From G963663615 sp963663615 (GTDB lineage Bacteria > Bacteroidota > Ignavibacteria > Ignavibacteriales > Melioribacteraceae), in the NCBI GenBank assembly GCA_963663615.1, contig OY760517.1:2108001-2172000 (forward strand): DNA of 64,000 nt, given 5' to 3'. The notes beneath the pieces are model-generated. The model saw nothing but the letters and a program-made list of their open reading frames with translations, had not been told where the DNA came from and did not search any database. The translations under genes were made by a program, and so were the position numbers. Below are positions 1-8,983 of the stretch, piece after piece. Each line of letters starts with the position of its first letter. Position 1 is the stretch's first letter.

Positions 1-982
1 TACTGGCATTTTGTCTGCCATCGACAGTAACAAAATAAACTTTTGTGCTATCAGCATTAAAACCTACTGCTGTTCTTGGATGTAAATCTGTGTGGAAAGT
101 AGCTCCACCACCTTCATTATAATAGCCGGCTACAGCGTAATTCGATCCGTTTCTTACAATCCTCGGAAATCCGCCAATAAGCTGTGTAACTCTTGGTAAA
201 GCATGAGTTAAGCCAATATAAACTGCAACGGTATCACCAACATTTATATGTGGCGAAATTGTTGTGGCTGCGGTACCATTAGCAGATAAAACAGCCTTTC
301 CATCAGGAATAGTCATATTACCAACATTGGCTACTTTCTGCTCAACAATTACTTTAACCGTATCATTTACAAGCCATCTGTTAACTGGGGATACCAGAAA
401 TTCAGTAGTATTACTTCCCGTTCCAGTTGAACTACCTCTAAACTTGTTATATAATACCAGTCTGTTAGCCTGTAAATCATAATTAACAGTATTTATACTA
501 AATGATGTACCATTATAGTACAATCTACTATTAAACTGATTTTGGGTTATTGCCGGTTTTCTATCTTCGTTAATTTGAAAAGTTGACCAGTAACTTGGAT
601 TTGAGCCACTAACATCTTCATGTTTAACAAACTCACCATTAGCTACCTGCGAGTTAAGTGGATATCCATAAGTACCCCCAAAAAAGTCACCATTAATAGC
701 ACCAATTACTTCATGTTGTGCGTAGCTATGGTTTTCAGCCTGTACTGAGGTAATATTACCTACACCCAGTTTGTCACCGGCTTTTACTGATTCAAGCATT
801 ACATCAGGATTTGTTAAGTCAATTTCCAGTACATTCAATGTCCATGGTTCAATTGGTTCCCAATACTTGTAATGAACCGCACCTGGTCCCACCTTAACAG
901 TTGATATTTTCATGTAATTTGGTGAATTCTGTGCAAACACAATAATGCCGAAAATACACAATAAGACTAACACCTTTTTCAT
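1..982 (-). CDS. Secreted phosphodiester glycosidase (NAGPA domain), 3' end off the window
   Basis: Partial gene: about 327 codons are present and it runs off the left edge without a stop. The ATG at 982-980 follows AGGAAG at a good distance. Residues 1-18 form a signal peptide (MKKVLVLLCIFGIIVFAQ), so the protein is exported. The body reads as the NAGPA/phosphodiester glycosidase fold (PF09992). Visible marks are INGDFFGG near residue 103 and the block RTAVGFNADSTKVYFVTVDG near the left edge, which is the family's most conserved segment. Family members cleave sugar phosphodiester bonds, for example in cell-wall or exopolysaccharide linkages; the substrate here is unknown. C-terminal domains such as a secretion tag cannot be judged because that end is missing. 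The family call is fairly secure; the biological role is inferred. Confidence 0.8.
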   Translation of the reverse strand, partial: MKKVLVLLCIFGIIVFAQNSPNYMKISTVKVGPGAVHYKYWEPIEPWTLNVLEIDLTNPDVMLESVKAGDKLGVGNITSVQAENHSYAQHEVIGAINGDFFGGTYGYPLNSQVANGEFVKHEDVSGSNPSYWSTFQINEDRKPAITQNQFNSRLYYNGTSFSINTVNYDLQANRLVLYNKFRGSSTGTGSNTTEFLVSPVNRWLVNDTVKVIVEQKVANVGNMTIPDGKAVLSANGTAATTISPHINVGDTVAVYIGLTHALPRVTQLIGGFPRIVRNGSNYAVAGYYNEGGGATFHTDLHPRTAVGFNADSTKVYFVTVDGRQNAS

Positions 983-1213
983 TTGTTACTTCCTGTTTTT
1001 TAATAATATTTCTCTAACCATTTTGCCTACCCAATATACCATGCTCCAACCGGCAAATTTGGAGCATTTAAACATACTGAATAATTTTACCTCTTTACAA
1101 TCATACAACACATTTAACATAGAATTATTATGTAATTAGCGTTAAATAAATTGCATTCTCTTTAATAATAATGCTTTACAGCTTTTGAACTTGTTTTTTA
1201 AAACTGATTTTTA

Positions 1214-1242
1214 ATAAAAAAAAGAGCTCATGTGAGCTCTTT
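1214..1242 (-). terminator. Rho-independent terminator of the carbamoyltransferase operon
   Basis: A perfect 22-base palindrome, AAAGAGCTCATGTGAGCTCTTT at 1221-1242 but for its TG/CA centre, directly abuts the stop of the carbamoyltransferase gene. Read on the minus strand it is a 10-bp stem followed by a run of T (the A-run at 1214-1220). Confidence 0.85.
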
Positions 1243-3102
1243 CTAATCTAACTTAAATTTTTGTTTAATTTTAGGGTCATCAACCAGATGTTTATTTTTT
1301 GATTTTTCCAGCAAATAATTACCCATAACCAGATAATCCATTTCAGTATTCATAAAGCAACGAAAGGCATCTTCAGGTGTACAAACAATAGGTTCACCTC
1401 TAACATTAAAACTGGTATTAACAATTACGCCATAACCTGTTTTATTCTTGAACTCATTAATCAACTCCCAGTATTTGGGATTAGTTTCCTTGGCAACACT
1501 TTGAATGCGTGCCGAAAAATCAATATGAGTTACAGCCGGAATATCCGAACGCTCATTATAGAGTCTTTTATATAAAGGTAATTCATTATAATTATCAGGC
1601 ATTTTATTTCGATTAGCTTCATTCACCGGCACAACGAGCAACATATATGGCGAAGGTTTATCAACATCAAAATAGTCTTGTATAGACTCTTCAAGAACAG
1701 TTGGGGCAAATGGTCTGAAACCTTCCCTGTATTTAATTTTTAAATTCATTCTTTTCTGCATTTCAGGATTTCGGGCATCTCCTAAAATACTTCTGTTACC
1801 CAATGCACGCGGACCGTATTCCATTCTACCCTGGTACCAGCCAACCACATTACCCTCATCAAGATATGAAGCGGTTACCTTGGCAAGCTCATTAAAATCT
1901 TCAATATAAATAGCATTTGCATCATACTTTTTAATTGTTGCCTTAATAACATTTTCACTAAACTCGGGTCCCAAATAAGCACCCTTCATTTTATCACTGT
2001 TACCATCAACGATTCTCGGTTTATTTAGTCCAATATAGTATGAAGCCAATGCGGCACCCAGTGCACCACCAGCGTCTCCGGCAGCAGGTTGAATCCAGAT
2101 ATCCTTAAACATACCCGATTTTAACAGTTTTCCATTTGCAACACTATTAAGTGCAACACCTCCAGCAAGTACAAGATATTCTGCATTAGTTAATTCTTTA
2201 GCAGATTTAGCCAACTTAAAAACTATTTCCTCGGTAACTTGCTGAATTGCAAGAGCCATATCCATATAATCCTGATCAATCTCACTTTCCGATGATCTTG
2301 GTGGTATGCCAAAAAGCTTTTCCCACTTTGTATCATTAGTCATTTTAAGACCAGTTGCAAAATCAAAATACTCCATGTTAAGTAATAATGATCCATCAGG
2401 TCTAACATCAATCAAAAATTCGTATGTTAGCTCCTTAACTTTTCTAACAAATTCAGAATCCGGATTACCATAAGGAGCCAATCCCATTAACTTGTATTCA
2501 CCACTATTAACTTTAAATCCGATATAGTAGGTAAATGCTGAATAAAGTAACCCCAGGGAATGAGGGAAATGTAGTTCCTTTACAATTTTAATGTTACTAT
2601 TATTTCCAACCGAAATTGTTGTGGTTGCCCATTCTCCCACTCCATCAATGGTAAGGATTGCAGCTTCATTATAAGGAGATGGATAAAACGCACTTGCAGC
2701 ATGAGAAAGGTGATGCTCGGGAAAATGAAGTTTCCCCCTGAACTCGCCTATTCTATTCAATTCATCCCTGAGCATTTTCTTCATAAAGACCTTTTCCTTT
2801 ATCCAGACAGGTATTGCAGAAAGAAAACTTTTTAATCCCATGGGTACGAACGCATGGTAAGTTTCAAGCAAGCGTTCAAATTTAAGGAATGGTTTATCGT
2901 AAAAAGCAATAATATCAATTTGGTTGAGTTTTACACCAGCTTCATCCAGAACATATTTTACCGCATTTTCAGGAAAATTGGAATCGTGCTTCTTACGGGT
3001 AAACCTTTCTTCCTGAGCAGCCGCAATTATTTCCCCATCAACCAACAAGGCGGCAGCACTATCATGATAATACGCAGAAATACCAAGAATAATATCAGAC
3101 AA
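1243..3102 (-). CDS. Carbamoyltransferase, NodU/CmcH/TobZ family
   Basis: 619 residues, the full length for this two-domain family. The N-terminal Kae1/YrdC-like ATPase domain opens with GISAYYHDSAAALL and carries the His-rich motif HHLSHAASAFYPSPY near residue 130. The C-terminal carbamoyltransferase domain shows EYGPRALGNRSIL. Family enzymes form carbamoyl-adenylate from carbamoyl phosphate and ATP and transfer the carbamoyl group to a hydroxyl, usually on a sugar, aminoglycoside or antibiotic. The gene is third in a tight minus-strand triad after sxtJ and a DUF5989 gene, a set commonly seen together in polysaccharide loci. The start is TTG at 3102-3100, preceded by AGGAG with 6 nt spacing; this SD overlaps the stop codon of the small upstream gene. 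The acceptor is unknown; the glycan made by the neighbouring locus is a reasonable guess. Confidence 0.9.
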   Translation of the reverse strand: MSDIILGISAYYHDSAAALLVDGEIIAAAQEERFTRKKHDSNFPENAVKYVLDEAGVKLNQIDIIAFYDKPFLKFERLLETYHAFVPMGLKSFLSAIPVWIKEKVFMKKMLRDELNRIGEFRGKLHFPEHHLSHAASAFYPSPYNEAAILTIDGVGEWATTTISVGNNSNIKIVKELHFPHSLGLLYSAFTYYIGFKVNSGEYKLMGLAPYGNPDSEFVRKVKELTYEFLIDVRPDGSLLLNMEYFDFATGLKMTNDTKWEKLFGIPPRSSESEIDQDYMDMALAIQQVTEEIVFKLAKSAKELTNAEYLVLAGGVALNSVANGKLLKSGMFKDIWIQPAAGDAGGALGAALASYYIGLNKPRIVDGNSDKMKGAYLGPEFSENVIKATIKKYDANAIYIEDFNELAKVTASYLDEGNVVGWYQGRMEYGPRALGNRSILGDARNPEMQKRMNLKIKYREGFRPFAPTVLEESIQDYFDVDKPSPYMLLVVPVNEANRNKMPDNYNELPLYKRLYNERSDIPAVTHIDFSARIQSVAKETNPKYWELINEFKNKTGYGVIVNTSFNVRGEPIVCTPEDAFRCFMNTEMDYLVMGNYLLEKSKNKHLVDDPKIKQKFKLD

Positions 3103-3111
3103 GACTTTCTC

Positions 3112-3261
3112 CTAAAATATGGTATATATAAACGGAGCTATTGCAGAGCCGCTGGTAAGAACTATAAGTGCTCCAAATAATACCAAAATAACAATTAAAG
3201 GTAGCAACCAAAACTTTTTCCTAACTTTCAGGAAGCTCCATAAATCTTTTAGAAATTCCAT
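3112..3261 (-). CDS. DUF5989-type 49-residue membrane protein
   Basis: A 49-residue ORF too short for most gene finders. It starts at ATG 3261-3259 behind TTGAGG. The N-terminus MEFLKDLWSFLKVRKKFWLL is followed by one hydrophobic helix (about residues 19-36) and a conserved-looking tail SGSAIAPFIYTIF. This matches the DUF5989 family as I know it, which is habitually placed between sxtJ and a NodU-type carbamoyltransferase. Its TAG stop overlaps the ribosome binding site of the carbamoyltransferase, so translation is probably coupled. Likely a small membrane partner or anchor for the triad; function is unknown. Confidence 0.85.
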   Translation of the reverse strand: MEFLKDLWSFLKVRKKFWLLPLIVILVLFGALIVLTSGSAIAPFIYTIF

Positions 3262-3272
3262 TTTTTCCTCAA

Positions 3273-3665
3273 TTAATAAGGTTGTTCCAAATCTTTATTT
3301 GAGTATTGATAATCACGGGCAACAAAAGCGGAATCATTGCTCTTTTTAAACTCCGCAAGCTTCAAACTATCCTTTCCCATAATTTTTCTTATTAGCCCAA
3401 TAGGCATAACAACAAAATAAAATACAACCGTTAATAAGATCTTCGAAACAACTGTACCCAATAACCCTGAGAATGAAAACCAGAAAACTGTAAAAGGATA
3501 GAACAAGGCAGGTAAAGTCATATTAACAAAAGTTGTAACCAGAGCAATTTTAAAGTATAGAGTATTATCAAGAAAAAATCCCAGTATCAGCAATATTAGT
3601 GTTAATGCCAACCCCGCATCATTATTCTGCTTTTTTGACGGTTTTGTAACGATAATATCTTTCAT
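3273..3665 (-). CDS. SxtJ-family membrane protein
   Basis: 130 residues with three or four hydrophobic segments (about 20-37, 38-60, 68-92) and a charged C-terminus ending in NDSAFVARDYQYSNKDLEQPY-like residues. This resembles SxtJ, first named in saxitoxin clusters and usually found beside SxtI-type carbamoyltransferases. It is the first gene of the triad here: 11 bp separate it from the DUF5989 gene. SxtJ has no established activity; a membrane scaffold for the carbamoyltransferase is an inference from constant linkage. Confidence 0.8.
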   Translation of the reverse strand: MKDIIVTKPSKKQNNDAGLALTLILLILGFFLDNTLYFKIALVTTFVNMTLPALFYPFTVFWFSFSGLLGTVVSKILLTVVFYFVVMPIGLIRKIMGKDSLKLAEFKKSNDSAFVARDYQYSNKDLEQPY

Positions 3666-3860
3666 ATTACTCTAAATGTTAATGTTGAAAATAAGGGATA
3701 AAAATAGGGAAAAAGAATTTAAAATGGGAAGGAAATTATTAGAATGGATAATAAAGGTATTAGATAATTTTAATAACTGGTATCATATTATAACAATCCA
3801 ATAGTATTAAAATACCTGAATTAGAAAGTGTTTGAGAGTAGGTTTGTTCCTGGAATGGGT

Positions 3861-3887
3861 AAAAAAAGCGGATAAATAATTATCCGC
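3861..3887 (-). terminator. Rho-independent terminator after the dehydratase gene
   Basis: The stem GCGGATAA / TTATCCGC (3868-3887, loop ATAA) is followed on the minus strand by seven T (A-run 3861-3867). It lies 7 bp after the stop of the 3895-5823 gene and separates it from the sxtJ triad. Confidence 0.85.
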
Positions 3888-3894
3888 CTAAAAT

Positions 3895-5823
3895 TTATGC
3901 AGTTTGAAGTAACTCATTATTCGGATTGTATTCAGGAACAATTTCCTTGGCATTATAAATAATATCCTGTCGGTTCATATCTTCAACCTTTCCGATAAGT
4001 TCGTCTAATTGTTCTTCAAGATTATCGCTTAACATACTGGAAGCATTATCAGCAATAAATATTTTACTATGAATAGTTCTGGAATAATTCTCACCTTCAA
4101 TAAAAAGTTCTTCATAAAGCTTTTCACCAGGACGCAAACCGGTAAATGCTATTTCTATATCCTCACCTTCTATTAGTCCGGCAAGCTTAATCATATCGTG
4201 AGCAAGATCAAGAATCTTAACAGGTTCTCCCATATCAAGAACGAAAATATTACCACCCCTGCCAAGAACAGAAGCTTGCATAACCAACTGTACCGCTTCA
4301 GGAATTGTCATAAAAAATCGGTTAATTTCAGGATGTGTAATTGTTATTGGTCCACCGGCATGAATCTGTTTTTTAAATGTACGAACAACACTACCCCTGC
4401 TTCCAAGAACATTACCAAAACGTACAGCAGAAAAATATTTACCTGTTTTACGGGCAGCATTCAGTATTATCATTTCAGACATACGTTTACTTGCACCCAT
4501 AATATTAGTTGGGTTTACAGCTTTATCTGTGGAGATACCCACAAATTTTTCAACACCGTATTTCACAGACATATCTACAAGGTTTTTTGTACCAAGTACG
4601 TTATTGGTTATTGCTTCAACCGGATTATCTTCCATTAAAGGTACATGTTTATGTGCTGCAGCATGGAATACCAAATCTGGTCTGTATTGCTCAAAAATGC
4701 TTTCAACTCGTCTTCTGAATCTAAGATCAGCTATTATAGGTATAATTTCCATACGGTTTTTACCATTACGGAAAAGAGCGTTTGCTTTCCTTTTTAGCTG
4801 ACCATCAATATCAAATATTGAATTCTCACCATGTCCAACAAGAATCATTTTTTTGGGAGCCAAATTAAATACCTGCCTGCAAAGTTCAGAACCTATTGAT
4901 CCACCAGCACCTGTTACCAATACAGTTTTGCCCTTTATATTTTCCGAAACAACATTTGTATCAGTTTCAACAGGAGCTCTTCTTAGCAAATCCTCAATTC
5001 TAATTTCCCTTATTGTATTAAGACTAACATTGCCATTAAGTATTTCGTAAATACCAGGTACTGTAAGTGTATTAATACCAATCTTGTCACATTCGGATAC
5101 AATTTTTTTATAAACTTTTCCGGAAGCAGTTGGCATTGCAATCACAACCGAATCAATATTATGTTTGCTCACAATAGCAGTAATGTCATCTATAGTACCC
5201 AGTACAGGTATCCCGCGTATTTTCATACTTTTTTTCTGAGGATCATCGTCTACAAAAGCAACTGGTATCATATCCAGGTCATAATTTGATTGCATCTCAT
5301 CGGATATTGTTATACCCGATTTACCTGCACCGGCAATTAAAACAAGATTACCTTTGCTTAATTTCATATTATTTCTGTCACGCACCCTGGCAACAAGTCT
5401 TACACTGAAACGGGTAAAACTGACAAATATAATTGAAATAATAGCATCAAAATATGGGAAATAGAAAAACTGTGCTTTTAAAACAGTAACATATCTAGCA
5501 AGCAGGTAATGAGAAAACAAGCCCTGTACAACCATTGTAACAAAACCAATGATCATCAATCGAGCAAGGTCATCAATACTGGCATATCGCCATAACTGCC
5601 TGTATAACCCCAAAACAGAATAAATAAGTATTTTAACACCTAAAAAAGTAAACGCAACAATCAGTAATGATTGCGATGAAATATTTTCGTAAATATTGCC
5701 CCGTGCCATGATAAATGCTGTGAACAGGGTAGTAAATAATAACAGAATCACATCCAGAATAAAGAAATGCCTGTTACGTATATTGGACAATATTTTGTAT
5801 AAAAAGTTAATTCTTTTAGTCAT
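3895..5823 (-). CDS. Membrane-bound nucleotide-sugar 4,6-dehydratase (WbpM/PglF/FlaA1-like)
   Basis: 642 residues from the ATG at 5823-5821, chosen because GTGAGGA sits 7 nt upstream; an in-frame Met 12 codons further out lacks a ribosome site. Residues about 20-145 hold four membrane helices. A first Rossmann (CoA-binding_3-like) domain begins at GAGKSG (165-170). The catalytic SDR domain begins at GAGGSIG (305-311), with STDKA (431-435) and MGASK (442-446). As in WbpM/PglF/FlaA1 relatives, Met takes the place of the usual catalytic Tyr. Such enzymes convert UDP-GlcNAc to a 4-keto-6-deoxy sugar, the first step towards bacillosamine-like or FucNAc-like sugars. The DegT aminotransferase next upstream is the natural second step. 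Substrate not proven. Confidence 0.9.
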   Translation of the reverse strand: MTKRINFLYKILSNIRNRHFFILDVILLLFTTLFTAFIMARGNIYENISSQSLLIVAFTFLGVKILIYSVLGLYRQLWRYASIDDLARLMIIGFVTMVVQGLFSHYLLARYVTVLKAQFFYFPYFDAIISIIFVSFTRFSVRLVARVRDRNNMKLSKGNLVLIAGAGKSGITISDEMQSNYDLDMIPVAFVDDDPQKKSMKIRGIPVLGTIDDITAIVSKHNIDSVVIAMPTASGKVYKKIVSECDKIGINTLTVPGIYEILNGNVSLNTIREIRIEDLLRRAPVETDTNVVSENIKGKTVLVTGAGGSIGSELCRQVFNLAPKKMILVGHGENSIFDIDGQLKRKANALFRNGKNRMEIIPIIADLRFRRRVESIFEQYRPDLVFHAAAHKHVPLMEDNPVEAITNNVLGTKNLVDMSVKYGVEKFVGISTDKAVNPTNIMGASKRMSEMIILNAARKTGKYFSAVRFGNVLGSRGSVVRTFKKQIHAGGPITITHPEINRFFMTIPEAVQLVMQASVLGRGGNIFVLDMGEPVKILDLAHDMIKLAGLIEGEDIEIAFTGLRPGEKLYEELFIEGENYSRTIHSKIFIADNASSMLSDNLEEQLDELIGKVEDMNRQDIIYNAKEIVPEYNPNNELLQTA

Positions 5824-6023
5824 TATAATCCTCACAATTAAGAATGACTTGCATTTCACTCAATTATGATTTTATTTTATCGAAGGCTACTAACACAGAT
5901 AATATAATTATTCAAAATTTCTTATAATCGCAAGTATTTTATTATTTAATATTAGAGAAGAGCCACATATCGGAAAATGACTCTGCTCTTTGTTGTTAAT
6001 TTAGTACAATTGATCCACAGAGA

Positions 6024-7157
6024 TTATGACCTGCCTAACACTTTCAATAATGATGTGCTAATTCTCTCATAGTTTTCATCTGTCATGTTTGAACCTGATG
6101 GGAAACATAATCCGTTTTCAAATAATCTGGCAGATACACCATTCTCGTACATTGGGTAACCCTCAAATATTGGTTGAAGATGCATCGGCTTCCATAACGG
6201 ACGAGTTTCAATTTCTTCTTCCACGAGTGCCAAACGTATGTCTTCTCTGGTTATTCCAGTCTTTTCAGGAACAATTTCAGCGGAAGTTAACCATCTGTTC
6301 GAGTAACAGTTAGAAGGTTCTGACTGGAATTTTATTCCCTCATATTCCTTTAGCAATTCCACATACCACGAATAAACAGCTCTTCTTGCTTCCACCCTGT
6401 CATTTAGAACTTTCATCTGACCACGACCAATACCGGCAAGAATGTTACTCATTCTATAATTATATCCAATAGTTGAGTGCTGATAATGTGGGGCATCATC
6501 TCTTGCTTGAGTAGATAAAAATCTTGCTTTTTTAATATATTCTTCATTTTCTGATAATAGTGCACCACCACCAGAAGTAGTAATTATTTTGTTTCCATTA
6601 AATGATAAAACGCCCATATCTCCAAATGATCCGAGTGCTTTATCGTTATATCTGGCACCTAATCCTTCTGCAGCATCCTCTATAACTGGTATTTCGTATT
6701 TTGCTGCTATTGAGAGTATTTCATCCATCTTGGCAGGCATTCCATACAAGTGTACAACTATTATAGCTTTAGGCTTTTTACCTTTCGATATTCTATCCTT
6801 TATTGCTTCTTCCAGAAGACTTGGGTCCATGTTCCATGTATCTTCTTCGCTATCAACAAATACCGGTACTGCATGCTGATACAAAATTGGATTAGCTGAT
6901 GCAGAAAATGTAAACGATGAACAAATAACTTCATCGTCTTGCTTAATACCAAGTATTATGAGTGCCAAATGAATTGCAGCAGTACCACTGCTTAGAGCAG
7001 CAGCGTGTTTTACAGAACAATATTTTGACAGGTCTTCTTCAAAACCATTAACATTTGGTCCTAAAGGAGCAATCCAGTTAGTTACAAATGCTTCATTAAC
7101 AAAATTTAATTCTTCATCACCCATATGTGGTGAAGACAACCATATTCTTGATTTCAT
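6024..7157 (-). CDS. DegT/DnrJ/EryC1 sugar aminotransferase (PglE-like)
   Basis: 377 residues, standard for PLP-dependent nucleotide-sugar aminotransferases. Visible marks are SSGTAAIHLAL (57-67, cofactor phosphate binding), IEDAAEGLG with Asp161, and the Schiff-base Lys190 in SFNGNKIITTSGGG. It should transfer an amino group from glutamate to the 4-keto sugar made by the membrane dehydratase downstream. The pairing resembles PglF-PglE of the bacillosamine pathway, though other 4-amino sugars (viosamine type) are equally possible. The start ATG has only a weak GGAAAA upstream. The gene is separated from its neighbours by 138 and 200 bp. Confidence 0.9.
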   Translation of the reverse strand: MKSRIWLSSPHMGDEELNFVNEAFVTNWIAPLGPNVNGFEEDLSKYCSVKHAAALSSGTAAIHLALIILGIKQDDEVICSSFTFSASANPILYQHAVPVFVDSEEDTWNMDPSLLEEAIKDRISKGKKPKAIIVVHLYGMPAKMDEILSIAAKYEIPVIEDAAEGLGARYNDKALGSFGDMGVLSFNGNKIITTSGGGALLSENEEYIKKARFLSTQARDDAPHYQHSTIGYNYRMSNILAGIGRGQMKVLNDRVEARRAVYSWYVELLKEYEGIKFQSEPSNCYSNRWLTSAEIVPEKTGITREDIRLALVEEEIETRPLWKPMHLQPIFEGYPMYENGVSARLFENGLCFPSGSNMTDENYERISTSLLKVLGRS

Positions 7158-7295
7158 TTATTTTCCATAAAAATTGTTTACTTACAAAAAAAACCAATAT
7201 AATAATCGGCAGTTTACTCTTCAATACATTGTTATCATATAACAACACACCTTATATATTTTCAAAATAGTATTTCAAGGAAACCCATTACAATA

Positions 7296-8069
7296 TCAAT
7301 TGAAACTTCTGGATATTTTTCCCAGAATTAGCCCAACAATCTCATCCATAAAAAAGTCAACCATCTGGTATTTTGATTGACTTGGTCCCCACTCATCAAT
7401 AAAACTTTTATATTCGCTTCGGTACAGATAGTTAGCAGGTGCAGGAATTACATTCTGCTTATACTCTTTAAACCAGAATACAGCTCTTCTTATATGAGAT
7501 GCACTAGTTGATAATATTACAAGATTATTTTCTCCAAATCTTCTTGTAAATTCAAATGCTTCACACTCTGTATTTAATGTTTCATCCAACATTAAAGTAT
7601 CCGAGACTCTAACTCCAAGTTTAATTGCTGCTCTAGCAACAATTTGCGCCTGTGATATTTCACTGGTAAATTTATTCCCGGAAGTTACAAATTTGGAATG
7701 ATTAACCTGATTATAAATAGCTACCGCATTAGCTAATCTCGACCTTGTATTATCACCAAGCTTTGAAAGATCGTCTATTTCCTTATCATTAACAAAACCT
7801 GATCCCAGTACTACTATATAAGCTGTGTCTGCATTAGGAGAGTATTTTAATAATTCAGGAGTAAATGGTTTGTAAGGTCTTTCCCAATACTCTGCAAACC
7901 TGTTAGGAAGTGGGGTTATAAATATTACAAAGAGCCACAGAATTGCTAACAGGAATAATATTTTCTTGCATACTTTGGATTTTCTGCAAATTATGGAGAA
8001 TATAAGTAAAATGTAAATTGGTAGCGATGGACTAAGTAACCATTTAACAATATATGAAAAAGAATAAAT
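7296..8069 (-). CDS. YdcF/ElyC-like DUF218 membrane protein with an apparent ATT start
   Basis: The frame is open from a TGA at 8099-8097 to the stop at 7296 and encodes a coherent DUF218 protein. It has two N-terminal hydrophobic segments, then the DUF218 core (YIVVLGSGFVND, later STSASHIRRAVFWF). No ATG, GTG or TTG occurs in frame before an internal Met at 7592, which would remove the membrane part and half the DUF218 domain. A strong AGGAG (8083-8079) lies 9 nt before an in-frame ATT (8069-8067), giving 257 residues beginning (M)YSFSYIVKWLLSPS, the usual start of this family. ATT initiation is therefore the best reading; a mutated start or an assembly error is the alternative. The family includes envelope proteins of unclear activity. 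A glycan or lipid-carrier role is inferred from the locus. Confidence 0.75.
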   Translation of the reverse strand: MYSFSYIVKWLLSPSLPIYILLIFSIICRKSKVCKKILFLLAILWLFVIFITPLPNRFAEYWERPYKPFTPELLKYSPNADTAYIVVLGSGFVNDKEIDDLSKLGDNTRSRLANAVAIYNQVNHSKFVTSGNKFTSEISQAQIVARAAIKLGVRVSDTLMLDETLNTECEAFEFTRRFGENNLVILSTSASHIRRAVFWFKEYKQNVIPAPANYLYRSEYKSFIDEWGPSQSKYQMVDFFMDEIVGLILGKISRSFN

Positions 8070-8191
8070 AGTTATTATCTCCTGAATTGGAAAACTTCAA
8101 TAATAAACGAGTCCGGGTCTGAATAATAATTTTGATTTGGAAGCTATTACAAGTTATAGGATTCATAAATTTCAGGTAAGCGACCAAATCT

Positions 8192-8971
8192 CTACCTGGC
8201 TAAATATCCGCCATCCACTACCAAATTTGTACCTGTTACCCATTTCCCCGCATCAGAAAGCAGATATATGCATGAATTTGCAATATCATGAACACTTCCA
8301 ATTCCTAGTGGGTGCAGGTTCTTAATTTGTTCTCTTGACTCCTCACTTCTAGAATAAATTGAACTTTGCGACATTGGCGTTTCAACAACTCCCGGGGATA
8401 TACAATTAACACGAATATTTCTCGATCCCAACTCAATAGCCATTGATTTTGTACCTGAAATCAACGCACCTTTGGAAACACCATAAATAGTTTTACCTAT
8501 ATCTCCTACAACGCCCATTACAGAAGAGAGAAAGATAATACTTCCACCAGCTTCTGAAAATATAGTCTTTCGTGTTAACAAACTGGTTAAATTAATGCCA
8601 GCCGTAACATTAGTATTAAAAAAAGTATTTAGTTTTTCAGGTTTAACCATTTTAACCGGAATGGTAGTACTTATTCCGGCTGAATTAATAATACCATTAA
8701 TTTCGCAATAATTATCCTTAATATCGGAAACAACTTCTTCAACTCTCTCATAATCAGTTATATCAACAGAATAAACTTTATGGTTACCAGTTTGATCTAA
8801 CTCTTTTATAGTTGCCTCAAGTTTTTCAATATTTCTAGCTATTAAAATAACATTGGCTCCCGCTCTACTACAAGAATTTGCACATTGTCTTCCTATACCT
8901 GAAGAGGCACCAGTAACAACAATGTTTTTTCCCGTTAAACCAAAAGCTTCATTGAGATATTGTGTATTCAT
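8192..8971 (-). CDS. SDR-family 3-oxoacyl-ACP reductase-like protein (FabG-like)
   Basis: 259 residues with the classic short-chain dehydrogenase layout: cofactor motif TGASSGIG (20-27), NSAG (96-99), catalytic Ser149/Ser150, Tyr163 and Lys167 in YGVSK, and a C-terminal VDGGY. It follows the ketoacyl synthase III by only 12 bp and shares the operon with an acyl carrier protein. The likely reaction is NAD(P)H-dependent reduction of 3-ketoacyl-ACP to 3-hydroxyacyl-ACP. A sugar-ketone reductase is the main alternative, since SDRs also occur in sugar loci. No dehydratase or enoyl reductase accompanies it, which suggests the hydroxyacyl group is the end product. Confidence 0.85.
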   Translation of the reverse strand: MNTQYLNEAFGLTGKNIVVTGASSGIGRQCANSCSRAGANVILIARNIEKLEATIKELDQTGNHKVYSVDITDYERVEEVVSDIKDNYCEINGIINSAGISTTIPVKMVKPEKLNTFFNTNVTAGINLTSLLTRKTIFSEAGGSIIFLSSVMGVVGDIGKTIYGVSKGALISGTKSMAIELGSRNIRVNCISPGVVETPMSQSSIYSRSEESREQIKNLHPLGIGSVHDIANSCIYLLSDAGKWVTGTNLVVDGGYLAR

Positions 8972-8983
8972 GGCTTTCCGAAA

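Noticed and set aside
945..1139. 64-codon plus-strand ORF over the start of the NAGPA gene
   Set aside because: No ribosome site; it covers the antisense of a good start region and AT-rich spacer, and the composition is not protein-like.
2854..3349. Plus-strand ORFs across the carbamoyltransferase start, DUF5989 and sxtJ
   Set aside because: Antisense shadows of three well supported minus-strand genes.
5955..5992. Possible hairpin AAGAGC...GCTCTT between the aminotransferase and dehydratase genes
   Set aside because: Six-base arms with a long loop and no T-run; too weak to list.
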